IMG/VR virus record: IMGVR_UViG_3300025913_000014
Location: 1-36,533 of that record
Direction: 5' to 3' (one strand)
Length of the DNA: 36,533 nt
From: a virus
A program made the position numbers and the translations under genes. Of this stretch, positions 30,698 through 36,533 are shown piece after piece. Positions within the stretch are counted from its first letter, which is position 1, and each line of letters begins with the position of its first letter. The notes below the pieces were generated by a model that was not told where the DNA came from, ran no database searches, and was given only the letters and a program-made list of their open reading frames with translations.

Positions 30698-31777
30698 TTA
30701 GGCCACCTTCTTTTTGGCATGCGGCGCGCCATTGGTTTTTACGGCAGCATCAGCCGTGCGTTCCTGCCCGATGTGGTCGAACTCGCCCGAGCGGAGCCGT
30801 TCGAGGCCCTTCTCGAGGATGTGGAGCTGCATGTTCTCGATCGCGGTCTTGCTGGCGGTGCCGAAGAGCGCGTTAAGGACGTCCATGCGCGCGTTCTTCT
30901 GCTCGACCGACATGCCCGACCAGCGGCGGTCAATTTCGTTGTGGAGGTTTTCGATGGCGATGTCTTTTTTCTTGCCGTACTCGAAGCGGCTATCCGGCGA
31001 GTCGGGGTGGAACAGGTCATCGCTGGATCGCTGCGTATCAACACCCACGTGCTCGCCGCCCAGGTTTAGCATCTGGACGTGCGGCAGAAAGGTCTCGAAC
31101 GTCGGCTTGTCGAAGCATTTACCGTCGAGCTGGCTGAAACGATCGCCCAGGACCCACGCGCGCGGGATAAGGAACCCGGTGTTGGCCTCGGCGACCTTTT
31201 CCATTTCGACCAGGAGCGACGGCTCATACGCGAGGTTTTTCTCGGTCGACATCCGCGTCCCGGTTTTGATCAGCTCTTTTTTGCCGCGGTCGTTCGTCTC
31301 GTGGTCCCAGGTATCCTGCGACCGCCCGCAGACGATGACGTGCAGCTTGCAGTTGAGGTACTCGTCGGTGAAGGCGCTCCATTCCTTTTTGATCACGGCC
31401 CAATCCTGGAACTCGACATAGTCGAGGCCCTTTTTGCGCTTATAGGCCTCCATGATTTCCTTCCAAACGTGCGTCACGGAGTCGATGATCAGGATGTCGG
31501 CGACTTGCTGCGCCTCGCGCAGGACCGTAATCAGGTCCGAGAAGGCTCGGCTCTTGGTGGTCAACAGCTCCACCCCCGCCGGCTTGTACAGCGTCGGCAG
31601 GACGTACTCCGACCCGGTCTCCGTATCGAAGAACGCGATCGGCTTTTTAGACTTGATTGCTTTGTGAAGGCCGAGGGCGACGAGGGAAGATGTATAGGTC
31701 TTCCCGGATTTCGCGTCCCCGTAGATTCCCATCTTGAGGTAGCTCTGTTTCATTTGGGCTGGTTGTAGTAGGCTCAT
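30698..31777 (-). CDS. Sak4-like RecA-fold ATPase (phage recombinase)
   Basis: A 359-residue protein with Walker A GIYGDAKSGKT (GDAKSGKT at residues 20-27), DTETGSEY (about 51-58) and Walker B ADILIIDSV (93-101), a RecA/RadA-core NTPase of the Sak4 or AAA_24 type used by phages for single-strand annealing. Regions after 220 are helical and charged. The start has AAGGAG about nine bases upstream. It forms a module with the SSB-like protein and VRR-NUC nuclease. Confidence 0.82.
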   Translation of the reverse strand: MSLLQPAQMKQSYLKMGIYGDAKSGKTYTSSLVALGLHKAIKSKKPIAFFDTETGSEYVLPTLYKPAGVELLTTKSRAFSDLITVLREAQQVADILIIDSVTHVWKEIMEAYKRKKGLDYVEFQDWAVIKKEWSAFTDEYLNCKLHVIVCGRSQDTWDHETNDRGKKELIKTGTRMSTEKNLAYEPSLLVEMEKVAEANTGFLIPRAWVLGDRFSQLDGKCFDKPTFETFLPHVQMLNLGGEHVGVDTQRSSDDLFHPDSPDSRFEYGKKKDIAIENLHNEIDRRWSGMSVEQKNARMDVLNALFGTASKTAIENMQLHILEKGLERLRSGEFDHIGQERTADAAVKTNGAPHAKKKVA

Positions 31778-31961
31778 TTTTTTGTACTCCTTCGTTCAGG
31801 ATAGACGCGTCGATGTTCAACGCGGCACACATCTGCTGCAGTTTTTCGATTGCGGGGAGCATCTCGGCAAAAGCCGATCGGCGCCCTTCCTCAAAAGCGG
31901 CCTTGTACATATCGCGCATGGCGTTGAGCTGGGGATTCAGCGCTTCAAGCAGGCTCACCAT
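31647..31961 (-). CDS. Small helical protein overlapping the ATPase start
   Basis: About 104 residues from ATG (complement of 31959-31961), which lies in an ATGGTGA junction with the stop of the 35-residue gene. The first 60 residues are a plausible helical protein (SLLEALNPQLNAMRDMYKAA; FAEMLPAIEKLQQMCAAL). The last 43 residues read the ATPase start region out of frame, an overlap of 131 bases, so the tail may be free to vary. No family recognised. Confidence 0.55.
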   Translation of the reverse strand: MVSLLEALNPQLNAMRDMYKAAFEEGRRSAFAEMLPAIEKLQQMCAALNIDASILNEGVQKNEPTTTSPNETELPQDGNLRGREIREDLYIFPRRPRPSQSNQV

Positions 31962-32062
31962 TGCGCGCGCTCCTTCTTGCGGCGTTCTTCTTGCCAAATT
32001 TCGATCTGCTCTTCGGCGGCGTCCCAAAGCTCCTGCGGCCCAAAATCAAGCGGCTCGGACAT
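31955..32062 (-). CDS. Tiny acidic/charged protein, 35 residues
   Basis: ATG (complement of 32060-32062) with AAGGAGG six bases upstream; TGA at the complement of 31955-31957 overlaps the next gene. The product MSEPLDFGPQELWDAAEEQI, then EIWQEERRKKERAQW, is one amphipathic helix. Strong ribosome site and coupling support it. Function unknown. Confidence 0.6.
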   Translation of the reverse strand: MSEPLDFGPQELWDAAEEQIEIWQEERRKKERAQW

Positions 32063-32303
32063 GGCGAACCTCCTTGCCACAGCTCTTGGCGTAGGTGCAA
32101 ACCTCGGGGATCGGGCACCCTTCAAAGTCCGTGTTCTCGTGGATCCACTGCGCCAGGTCGACCAGGCACCCATCGCATTCGGGGTACACGTTCCATTCGA
32201 GCCCGTTGTGTTCGTGGCAGAGCTCGCAAAGGCAGTCGGGCGAGTGGTTGTCATTTGCGTAATGCGGCGTGTCGCAAAGCAGGCTCCGGCAGTTGTGGCT
32301 CAT
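32046..32303 (-). CDS. Cys-rich putative zinc-binding protein, 85 residues
   Basis: Start at the complement of 32301-32303, with GAGGAGG five bases upstream and ATGA overlap with the gene before. Ten or so cysteines and histidines occur in clusters (CRSLLC, CLCELCHEH, ECDGC, GCPIPEVC, SC), suggesting two or more zinc sites. The composition is unlike any neighbour. No family recognised; DNA or protein binding is likely. Confidence 0.65.
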   Translation of the reverse strand: MSHNCRSLLCDTPHYANDNHSPDCLCELCHEHNGLEWNVYPECDGCLVDLAQWIHENTDFEGCPIPEVCTYAKSCGKEVRHVRAA

Positions 32304-32437
32304 ACGGCCTCCTCGGCCAGCGGCATTACGGTGGGGATCCCGCCGCGCTTCACCATCTCGGCGACCCAATACATCACGCCTTCCTTGGTGCTGCATACAG
32401 CCGAAACTCCGCATCCGCTGACTAAGTAGGTTTTCAT
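32300..32437 (-). CDS. Small hypothetical protein, 45 residues
   Basis: ATG (complement of 32435-32437) with AAGGAGG five bases upstream; the TGA overlaps the next start as ATGA. The product MKTYLVSGCGVSAVCSTKEG, followed by VMYWVAEMVKRGGIPTVMPL, has two short strands and a helix. Strong translation signals on both ends make it a credible gene. Function unknown. Confidence 0.65.
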   Translation of the reverse strand: MKTYLVSGCGVSAVCSTKEGVMYWVAEMVKRGGIPTVMPLAEEAV

Positions 32438-32446
32438 AAGGCCTCC

Positions 32447-32722
32447 TTAAGCTGCCTTCCCAAGCCCCTGCTTTTCCTTGATCAAAATGAAGGCGTACAG
32501 CGCGCGCGGGCGAACCCGCGTAAGCGTCCCGATCTTGAATCCTGGCAGCTTGCCTTCATTCACCAGGTTGTAGGCGGTCGAGCGACCGCACTTCAGCTTG
32601 CCGGCGACGTCATCCATCTCCATCGCGTCAAGGTCCGACATCACTTCCTCGATGGGCATCTTGGCGACCTGCTCCAAAATCTCTCTTACTAGCCCGCCCT
32701 CTTTCGTTTGCTTCCTTGCCAT
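32447..32722 (-). CDS. Excisionase/AlpA-like HTH regulator, first gene of the leftward operon
   Basis: A 91-residue protein starting at the complement of 32720-32722, with GGAGG five bases upstream. DDVAGKLKCGRSTAYNLVNE followed by GKLPGFKIGTLTRVRP is a MerR/excisionase-type HTH with wing (about residues 37-73). As the first gene after the operator-controlled promoter, it may be the excisionase, an early regulator, or both. It is separated from the integrase, so its role in excision is inference. Confidence 0.7.
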   Translation of the reverse strand: MARKQTKEGGLVREILEQVAKMPIEEVMSDLDAMEMDDVAGKLKCGRSTAYNLVNEGKLPGFKIGTLTRVRPRALYAFILIKEKQGLGKAA

Positions 32723-32798
32723 CTTGGCCTCCTGTTCCATCTGGTCCGGCTAATCCATCCGTTGCGTCTGACGCCGTTTCGTGGTATCCTGTGGCCTG

Positions 32799-32880
32799 AA
32801 GTTGTCCACCTTGCGGCGTATCGTTCGGTTGTACAACTTCTGGCCTTTCCTGTACATGTTTTACCATGAGTTGATCAACT
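32799..32880. promoter_or_regulatory. Three AAGTTG-type operator sites in the divergent control region
   Basis: GTTGTACAAC (32828-32837) and AGTTGATCAACT (32869-32880) are perfect palindromes; AAGTTGTCCACCTT (32799-32812) is a near match with the same half-site. Their centres lie roughly 27 and 42 bases apart. The third lies between the -35 and -10 boxes of the leftward promoter, as a lysogenic repressor would require. The likely binder is the RHH-like product of 32945-33172 or the HTH protein on the other side. Confidence 0.7.
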
Positions 32881-32886
32881 TGTCAA
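32858..32886 (-). promoter_or_regulatory. Leftward early promoter with embedded operator
   Basis: On the minus strand a perfect -35 TTGACA (complement of 32881-32886) is followed after 17 bases by TAAAAC (complement of 32858-32863). The palindrome AGTTGATCAACT fills the spacer. This promoter would drive the leftward genes from the HTH regulator onward, and a bound repressor would occlude RNA polymerase. Confidence 0.65.
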
Positions 32887-32944
32887 GGGAAAAAAGAGGC
32901 TATTTTGGACCTAATAGACCGTGTGCGCGGAGGTAGACGATAAA

Positions 32945-33172
32945 ATGGCTAGAAAAGACCCCGTATTTAGACCGCAAATTAGCGCTGAAATGAGCGGCAG
33001 AATCGCGGATCGGATGGCTTTGGAGCGATATACGGGCTCCAGGCAGTCGTGGGTTGAAGGCGTAATCCTTCGCTATTTGGACGGGCTATTGGTGGAGGTG
33101 CCGCGGGATGCGGACGTCAGGGCGGTGCGTGTAAAGCACCAGGGAAAAGATGAGCACCGAAAAGCAGGCTGA
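32945..33172 (+). CDS. Putative ribbon-helix-helix repressor of the lysogeny operon
   Basis: A 75-residue protein starting at 32945, with GGAGG eleven bases upstream. A basic N-terminal strand (VFRPQI), helix (SAEMSGRIADRMALERY) and second helix (SRQSWVEGVILRYLDG) fit the Arc/CopG/MetJ-type plan. It is divergent from the early operon and faces the three operators, so it is my candidate for the lysogeny repressor; no classic CI-like gene exists in the window. A weak rightward promoter, TTGTCA and TATTTT 15 bases apart, lies upstream. Confidence 0.55.
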   Translation: MARKDPVFRPQISAEMSGRIADRMALERYTGSRQSWVEGVILRYLDGLLVEVPRDADVRAVRVKHQGKDEHRKAG

Positions 33173-33449
33173 GGCCGTACTCCAATTTTTGTCCCCGCGG
33201 CTGCGGGAAATACTGCGCCGCGTCGCTGAGGCTGATCGCCGCGACGCGCTGCAGGAGCTGGCCTGGTTAATTGAGGGTTATGCGAAAGGCAAACTGCAAG
33301 ACGCCGGCGACTCTCTCCCGGCTACTCCACGTGTATCTTTAAACGATCTTCCGAATGTAAAACTTGTTGAGCAGGTCCGTGTTCGTCAAGTGCGACCTGT
33401 AGTTGCTGAAGTAGACTCACCGCAACCGACCGAGGATAGCGGCGAGTGA
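33150..33449 (+). CDS. Small helical protein, 99 residues
   Basis: Overlaps the upstream gene by 23 bases, with GGGAAAAG before the ATG. The N-terminal 50 residues are helical (AVLQFLSPRLREILRRVAEA; RRDALQELAWLIEGYAKG), the rest is Pro/Val-rich and flexible. It may be a partner of the neighbouring regulator. No family recognised. Confidence 0.6.
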   Translation: MSTEKQAEAVLQFLSPRLREILRRVAEADRRDALQELAWLIEGYAKGKLQDAGDSLPATPRVSLNDLPNVKLVEQVRVRQVRPVVAEVDSPQPTEDSGE

Positions 33450-33522
33450 TCCACCTACCCCCCTCGTAAGATTCAATTTCAATGAATCCCTCTCCCATGA
33501 ATGCCCCCTCCGCGCCTTGGTG

Positions 33523-33537
33523 CCTGGTCAGACCAGG
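33523..33537. promoter_or_regulatory. CTGGTC operator-like palindrome in the lysogeny operon
   Basis: CCTGGTC-A-GACCAGG is a perfect inverted repeat with a one-base centre, about 90 bases before the arm-domain gene at 33626. Fifteen bases match those at 322-336. The 33450-33625 stretch has no convincing gene of its own, so a promoter or operator here would control the arm-domain protein through the integrase. Confidence 0.55.
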
Positions 33538-33625
33538 GAAGGCGACAGGGTTGGTTTATACTCCATTTGGCCTAAGAAAATCAAGGGTCTTCTGGACCCT
33601 ATGGAAATACTGGAGGGGACAAGAA

Positions 33626-33871
33626 ATGGCATGGATACAACAAGTCAGACGGAAAGATGGCAGCGCGACGTATTGGGTCAGAGATAAGCGGAACGGGCGA
33701 CAGGTGAGCATATTCGGAGGTGTAACCCGCGGAGAGGCTGAGCTTAAACTGGAACAGTATGAAATCCGCCGGGACTTGGAAAAGGAAGGGTACGACGATC
33801 GGTACGAGAACGCTTACGACACGGACAGATTTATGGAGCGACTAAAAAGACGAGGAGGAGGAATCGGATGA
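33626..33871 (+). CDS. Stand-alone integrase-type arm DNA-binding domain
   Basis: An 81-residue protein starting at 33626, seven bases after GGAGGGG. It begins MAWIQQVRRKDGSATYWVRD and continues with ...VSIFGGVTRGEAE and an EIRRDLEKEG helix. The phage integrase starts MAWIDKRKNYRLRDRIGGKN and continues with VTIVRNLGVWKGAADNW and an EYKKALAQG helix: the same layout of strands then helix, with MAWI, the (K/R)xxxG turn and the helix in register. This is the arm-site-binding domain without the catalytic part. It may compete for arm sites or act as a directionality factor. Its ATG-coupled partner is the next gene. Confidence 0.65.
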   Translation: MAWIQQVRRKDGSATYWVRDKRNGRQVSIFGGVTRGEAELKLEQYEIRRDLEKEGYDDRYENAYDTDRFMERLKRRGGGIG

Positions 33872-34512
33872 AGCAAGGCAAAGAGATCGTGGGATTTGAT
33901 TTTCAAGTAATCCCGCTGAACGATGCAGTGAACATGGTGATGGCAGGCGACGGGAACTATTCGGAGCTGAAGGCGAAGCTGCTCGACACTCTGCCGACAC
34001 TCGAGGCAGAACAAGCATTTACCTTCGGGCTCCCGAATGGGAAAGAGGTGCCGGAGGATCAACGCCGAGGAATTTGCACCGCGCTAAACATTTGCATGCG
34101 CAAAGCTGGACACGCATGGCGCGCGACGTATTCAAGCTCAAAGCGACTCTTTGTGGTTGTGCCGAAAGGCAAGATCGCAATCGTGCGCGGGAGCTACAAG
34201 AAGCGCACTCCTCCCACCGACCCAGGGAACGGAAAGATGGAGGATGGACGCGCCGAGCGAGAAATAGAGTCGATGGTCATTGAGGCCTCGCGCATTTTCA
34301 AGGTAACGCCGGAGCAAATTCAAAAGGGCATGGGTCGAGGCAAAGCCGTCAGAAAAGCGATCTGCGCGGTTGCCTATGCGCGCAATGTTGCACCGCGGAT
34401 CATCGCGCCGCACGTTGGCATTTCCGAAGGAGGCGTGAAGTTCAACGCCAAGCAGAACACAAAGTTCGCAAAAACCGAGATCGAAAAACTCACGCAGTTC
34501 TATAGGAGGTAG
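33868..34512 (+). CDS. Protein with DnaA-domain-IV-like C-terminus
   Basis: A 214-residue protein, starting in an ATGA overlap with the arm-domain gene. The N-terminal half is mixed, including RRGICTALNICMRKAG and RLFVVVPKGKIAIVRG. The C-terminal 80 residues (IESMVIEASRIFKVTPEQIQ, then GRGKAVRKAICAVAYARNVA, then IIAPHVGISEGGVKFNAKQN) follow the helix order of the DnaA origin-binding HTH domain, without the ATPase part. It may bind phage DNA as an origin or integration accessory. Confidence 0.55.
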   Translation: MKQGKEIVGFDFQVIPLNDAVNMVMAGDGNYSELKAKLLDTLPTLEAEQAFTFGLPNGKEVPEDQRRGICTALNICMRKAGHAWRATYSSSKRLFVVVPKGKIAIVRGSYKKRTPPTDPGNGKMEDGRAEREIESMVIEASRIFKVTPEQIQKGMGRGKAVRKAICAVAYARNVAPRIIAPHVGISEGGVKFNAKQNTKFAKTEIEKLTQFYRR

Positions 34513-34514
34513 GT

Positions 34515-34868
34515 ATGTCAATGTGGAGGGGCGCCGGATATCCAGTCTCAACAAAGGTGCAGCATCGAAACGGGTACATCAAAGTGAAGATCGAGGGCCA
34601 AGACGGAAAACCAAAATGGGAGGCCGAATCTCGCCGCGTGTGGGAGCTCCAAAGGGGGCCGCTTTCACCGGGAGATCGAGTCTTTCACATTGATGGCGAT
34701 CGCACCAACAACAGAATTACCAACCTCGCGAAGGTTCACTATAACGAGGTGAAGTTCGTGTTCCTGAAACAATCGCGGGTGCTGTTCATGCCCAAAACCA
34801 AGGAGGCAAACCGTGGCGTGGATCGACAAGAGAAAAAATTACAGACTGCGGGACAGAATCGGCGGTAA
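34515..34868 (+). CDS. HNH_3-type endonuclease-like protein
   Basis: A 117-residue protein with AGGAGG upstream. RRVWELQRGPLSPGDRVFHI, followed by DGDRTNNRITNLAKV, fits the HNH_3 family of small homing-type nucleases: the usual HHIDG is here FHIDG, so the first His of the pair is replaced, while the Asn pair and NL are kept. The C-terminal 18 residues overlap the integrase start in another frame. It may be a free-standing homing endonuclease or domesticated DNA-binding protein. Confidence 0.7.
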   Translation: MSMWRGAGYPVSTKVQHRNGYIKVKIEGQDGKPKWEAESRRVWELQRGPLSPGDRVFHIDGDRTNNRITNLAKVHYNEVKFVFLKQSRVLFMPKTKEANRGVDRQEKKLQTAGQNRR

Positions 34869-36000
34869 GAACGTCACCATTGTCCGCAACCTAGGCGTCT
34901 GGAAGGGCGCGGCTGATAATTGGCTGGTGGAGTACAAGAAGGCCCTGGCACAGGGGTTTACCTTCACGCCGCCGATCGTCGTGGCGGACATAGAGAACTT
35001 TTTGAAGGCCAGACGTGATGGCCTCGATGCGCCCGATATGGCGCGCCGGATCCCGATGGAGGAGATGGTGGACCTCTATGTTCAGCATCACGGCCCGTCG
35101 GTGAAGGGGTTTAAGGAGTATCACGAGGCTAAGGCGAATGGGCATGGCAAGAGCAGGACCGCCTATTACGGGTTTTGCTGCCAGATGAACCAGATTAAGC
35201 GCTGGTGGGCCGGCAAAATGTCCGACGAGATCTCGAAGCTCGACGTGCGCGACGTTCTGGCAGGCTATACCAGCGTCGGCTCTCACATGAAGCTTCTCGG
35301 CAGAATTGGAAGGCTCTTTCGGGCCTTCGCTGAATGGAACGAGGAGGGCAACATCCTCCCGTTCAAAGTGCGCCTGCCAGCGCACAACCCGGCGACGAAG
35401 TGGCGTAAGGAGATGAAGCCGGCCCAAAAAAGGGAGCTGCCAGACACCAGGGTGCTATCTCCAGAGGAATGGACGCATTTCCGTAAATTCCTCAAATCGC
35501 GCACCCTGGCTATTTGTGAAATCGCATTGAAGCGCTTCCTGCGGATAGCGGACATCAGGAAGATCAGCCAGCTCAAGATCGTGCAGGGCCAGATCCGTGG
35601 GCTGCAAGAGAAGACCGGGGAGGCGTTCAGCGTCCCGGTACTTGCCGAGCAACCTACCGGGTACGACTTCACGAACTTTAAGCGGGAGTTTCACGCGGCG
35701 CAGGTCGCGGCTGGGATGGATTGGCCTGCAGATCACCCGCTGCATTTCTCGGTGAAAGACCTCCGGCGCACGGGCGCCACCTGGGCCTACATCGAAACGA
35801 AGGACCTCGTAGGAGTCAGCGAAATGCTCGGGCACAGAAACATTAAAACGACGATTCGATACCTCAACATCACGCATGCCGACAAGGCGCGGATTGCCCG
35901 GGCTGTCGATAAAATCGCCGATCAACTATGGGGCAAGGCGCCCCGCGGTGGAGCGCCGGTGGAGCATACGTCGGGAGCCCGCAAAAAGTTGAGCACCTAA
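34813..36000 (+). CDS. int: Tyrosine integrase
   Basis: A 395-residue site-specific recombinase. The N-terminal 50 residues form an arm-binding domain (MAWIDKRKNYRLRDRIGGKN); core-binding helices follow to about 200. The catalytic domain shows Arg244 in RFLRIADIRK, a Lys near 267 (QEKTGE), Lys315-x-x-Arg318 in FSVKDLRRTGATW (Lys at the usual His), His341 in MLGHRNIKTTIRY and nucleophile Tyr350. It overlaps the HNH-like gene by 56 bases and lies directly before the tRNA-Val and the repeated TGGAC motifs, so integration at a tRNA-Val is likely. Confidence 0.92.
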   Translation: MAWIDKRKNYRLRDRIGGKNVTIVRNLGVWKGAADNWLVEYKKALAQGFTFTPPIVVADIENFLKARRDGLDAPDMARRIPMEEMVDLYVQHHGPSVKGFKEYHEAKANGHGKSRTAYYGFCCQMNQIKRWWAGKMSDEISKLDVRDVLAGYTSVGSHMKLLGRIGRLFRAFAEWNEEGNILPFKVRLPAHNPATKWRKEMKPAQKRELPDTRVLSPEEWTHFRKFLKSRTLAICEIALKRFLRIADIRKISQLKIVQGQIRGLQEKTGEAFSVPVLAEQPTGYDFTNFKREFHAAQVAAGMDWPADHPLHFSVKDLRRTGATWAYIETKDLVGVSEMLGHRNIKTTIRYLNITHADKARIARAVDKIADQLWGKAPRGGAPVEHTSGARKKLST

Positions 36001-36160
36001 TGGACAATGTGGATCAACTGGAATGCGATTAAACCGCTTATTTTGCACCTTTTACCGTCGGAGAGAAGGGTCGGGGATTCGATTGCCCATGTCAAGGGCG
36101 CGTCCTTCCGTCGGTGGCGCGCTTGCTAGGGGAGCACTGGTGGAGCAAATTCTAAAAAAA
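36001..36160. other. Intergenic region between integrase and tRNA-Val
   Basis: No gene is supported here. Near the start AGTTGA (35987-35992) and TCAACT (36014-36019) are the two half-sites of the early operator, 21 bases apart, around an ATGGAC (36000-36005). They could be accessory protein sites in attP. The stretch ends with an A-run that, on the minus strand, is the T-run behind the tRNA. Confidence 0.45.
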
Positions 36161-36236
36161 TGGTGCCCGGTACAGGGCTCGAACCTGTGACCTCCACAAT
36201 GTCAATGTGGCACTCTACCAGCTGAGCTAACCGGGC
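36161..36236 (-). tRNA. tRNA-Val (GAC), with encoded CCA
   Basis: On the minus strand the acceptor arms GCCCGGT and ACCGGGC pair, D-arm AGCTCAGCTGGTAGAG, anticodon stem CCACA/TGTGG around loop TTGACAT (anticodon GAC), T-arm ACAGG-TTCGAGC-CCTGT, discriminator A and encoded CCA. Seven T follow the CCA end. All stems look intact, so it could be functional. Next to an integrase, it is likely also the attP core, with the 3' half of a host tRNA-Val gene rebuilt on integration. Confidence 0.93.
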
Positions 36237-36257
36237 GCATGACGTCTATCCTACTAA

Positions 36258-36283
36258 AATGGACTGGATGGACGCATTGGACA
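36258..36283. repeat. 9-bp-phased TGGAC repeats beside the tRNA
   Basis: ATGGAC at 36259 and 36268 and TTGGAC at 36277 recur every nine bases, and another ATGGAC lies at 36000-36005 on the other side of the tRNA. Short direct repeats flanking a tRNA-based core are typical of integrase arm-type sites. Whether this integrase binds them is not known. Confidence 0.5.
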
Positions 36284-36284
36284 G

Positions 36285-36458
36285 TTATTTGTGGCGCCGT
36301 TTCCCTGTGACCGGGTCGAGGTTGTACATCTTGTTCAGGCAGTCGTTAACCATGAACGAGAAGTTGCCCTGGTACTTTTCCTCAGCCAGTTCCTCTAGGT
36401 TTTTAAGGCGCTCCGCAGCTGCTTCGCCCCGTATATAGATTTTCTTGGAAATTTCCAT
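36285..36458 (-). CDS. Small Arc-like (ribbon-helix-helix) regulator
   Basis: A 57-residue protein from ATG (complement of 36456-36458) to TAA (complement of 36285-36287), read into the tRNA. MEISKKIYIRGEAAAERLKN, then LEELAEEKYQGNFSFMVNDC, then LNKMYNLDP: an N-terminal strand and two helices in the Arc/CopG order. GGGG lies about six bases upstream of the start. Its 5' end and upstream CTGGTC-type inverted repeat lie in the circular overlap, so the copy at bases 1-49 is only the start of this gene. It may autoregulate and control the other CTGGTC sites. Confidence 0.7.
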   Translation of the reverse strand: MEISKKIYIRGEAAAERLKNLEELAEEKYQGNFSFMVNDCLNKMYNLDPVTGKRRHK

Positions 36459-36533
36459 ATCCCCGGTAGGATATCAGGCGGGCAGTGTGTCGCACAAGGC
36501 CTGATCTGGACAGGACAGACCAGATATACTATA
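36410..36533. repeat. Terminal direct repeat, right copy (circular overlap)
   Basis: Exact copy of bases 1-124. This copy completes the small Arc-like regulator gene at 36285-36458, which the left copy holds only as its first 49 bases. It also repeats the operator-like inverted repeat of 95-116 at 36504-36525. Confidence 0.9.

Noticed and set aside
30714-31421. 235-codon open frame on the plus strand, and one at 31079-31768
   Set aside because: Both are antisense to the Sak4-like ATPase with intact Walker motifs.
1-36533. CRISPR arrays and insertion sequences
   Set aside because: No regularly spaced repeat array and no transposase gene is visible in the window.

Overview
The window is a complete or near-complete circular genome of a temperate tailed bacteriophage with a podovirus-like (short-tailed) virion set. 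Its first 124 bases (1-124) are repeated exactly at its end (36410-36533). The repeat cuts through a gene, so it looks like the assembly overlap of a circular molecule, with a unique length of about 36.4 kb. Base composition is moderately GC-rich. Most genes follow strong AGGAGG-type ribosome sites and overlap by ATGA or TAATG junctions. A lipobox peptide, a signal peptide and two peptidoglycan peptidases fit a bacterial host that I cannot name.

Layout. A divergent control region lies at about 32.72-32.94 kb. A sigma70-type promoter there carries a perfect palindrome between its -35 and -10 boxes and fires leftward. From it nearly the whole genome is read on the minus strand: an excisionase/AlpA-like HTH protein and small Cys-rich proteins (32.7-32.0 kb); a Sak4/RecA-like ATPase with an SSB/DUF669-like partner (31.8-30.3 kb); a run of very small genes including membrane peptides, a lipoprotein and a zinc ribbon (30.3-29.6 kb); a DUF1376-type replication protein, a winged-helix protein and a VRR-NUC nuclease (29.6-27.5 kb); several unknown genes including a 427-residue protein (27.4-24.4 kb); small genes bounded by two intrinsic terminators (24.3-23.1 kb); a ParB-like/DNA methyltransferase fusion and the terminase subunits (23.1-20.1 kb); portal, a signal-peptide-bearing protein, scaffold and major capsid protein (19.7-14.4 kb); tail and fibre proteins (14.3-7.9 kb); three Gln/Ala/Pro-rich candidate ejection proteins plus a fourth large one (7.8-2.4 kb); and a lysis cassette with M15 peptidase, holin and M23 peptidase (2.4-0.4 kb).

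Rightward from the control region (32.9-36.0 kb) runs the lysogeny operon: a small putative ribbon-helix-helix protein, a helical protein, a stand-alone arm-type DNA-binding domain resembling the N-terminus of the phage's own integrase, a protein with a DnaA-domain-IV-like C-terminus, an HNH-type protein and the tyrosine integrase. Beyond it lie a complete tRNA-Val(GAC), probably part of attP, flanked by repeated TGGAC motifs, and a short Arc-like regulator gene whose upstream region crosses the circular junction. CTGGTC-type inverted repeats occur upstream of that regulator, upstream of a small zinc-finger gene, and inside the lysogeny operon, suggesting a small regulon.

The most unusual sequence signal is a pair of RNA hairpins just upstream of the major capsid gene (15741-15823). 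They share all internal-loop bases but differ compensatorily in their stems, and both have GNRA loops on the transcribed strand. A second large hairpin lies directly downstream of the same gene.
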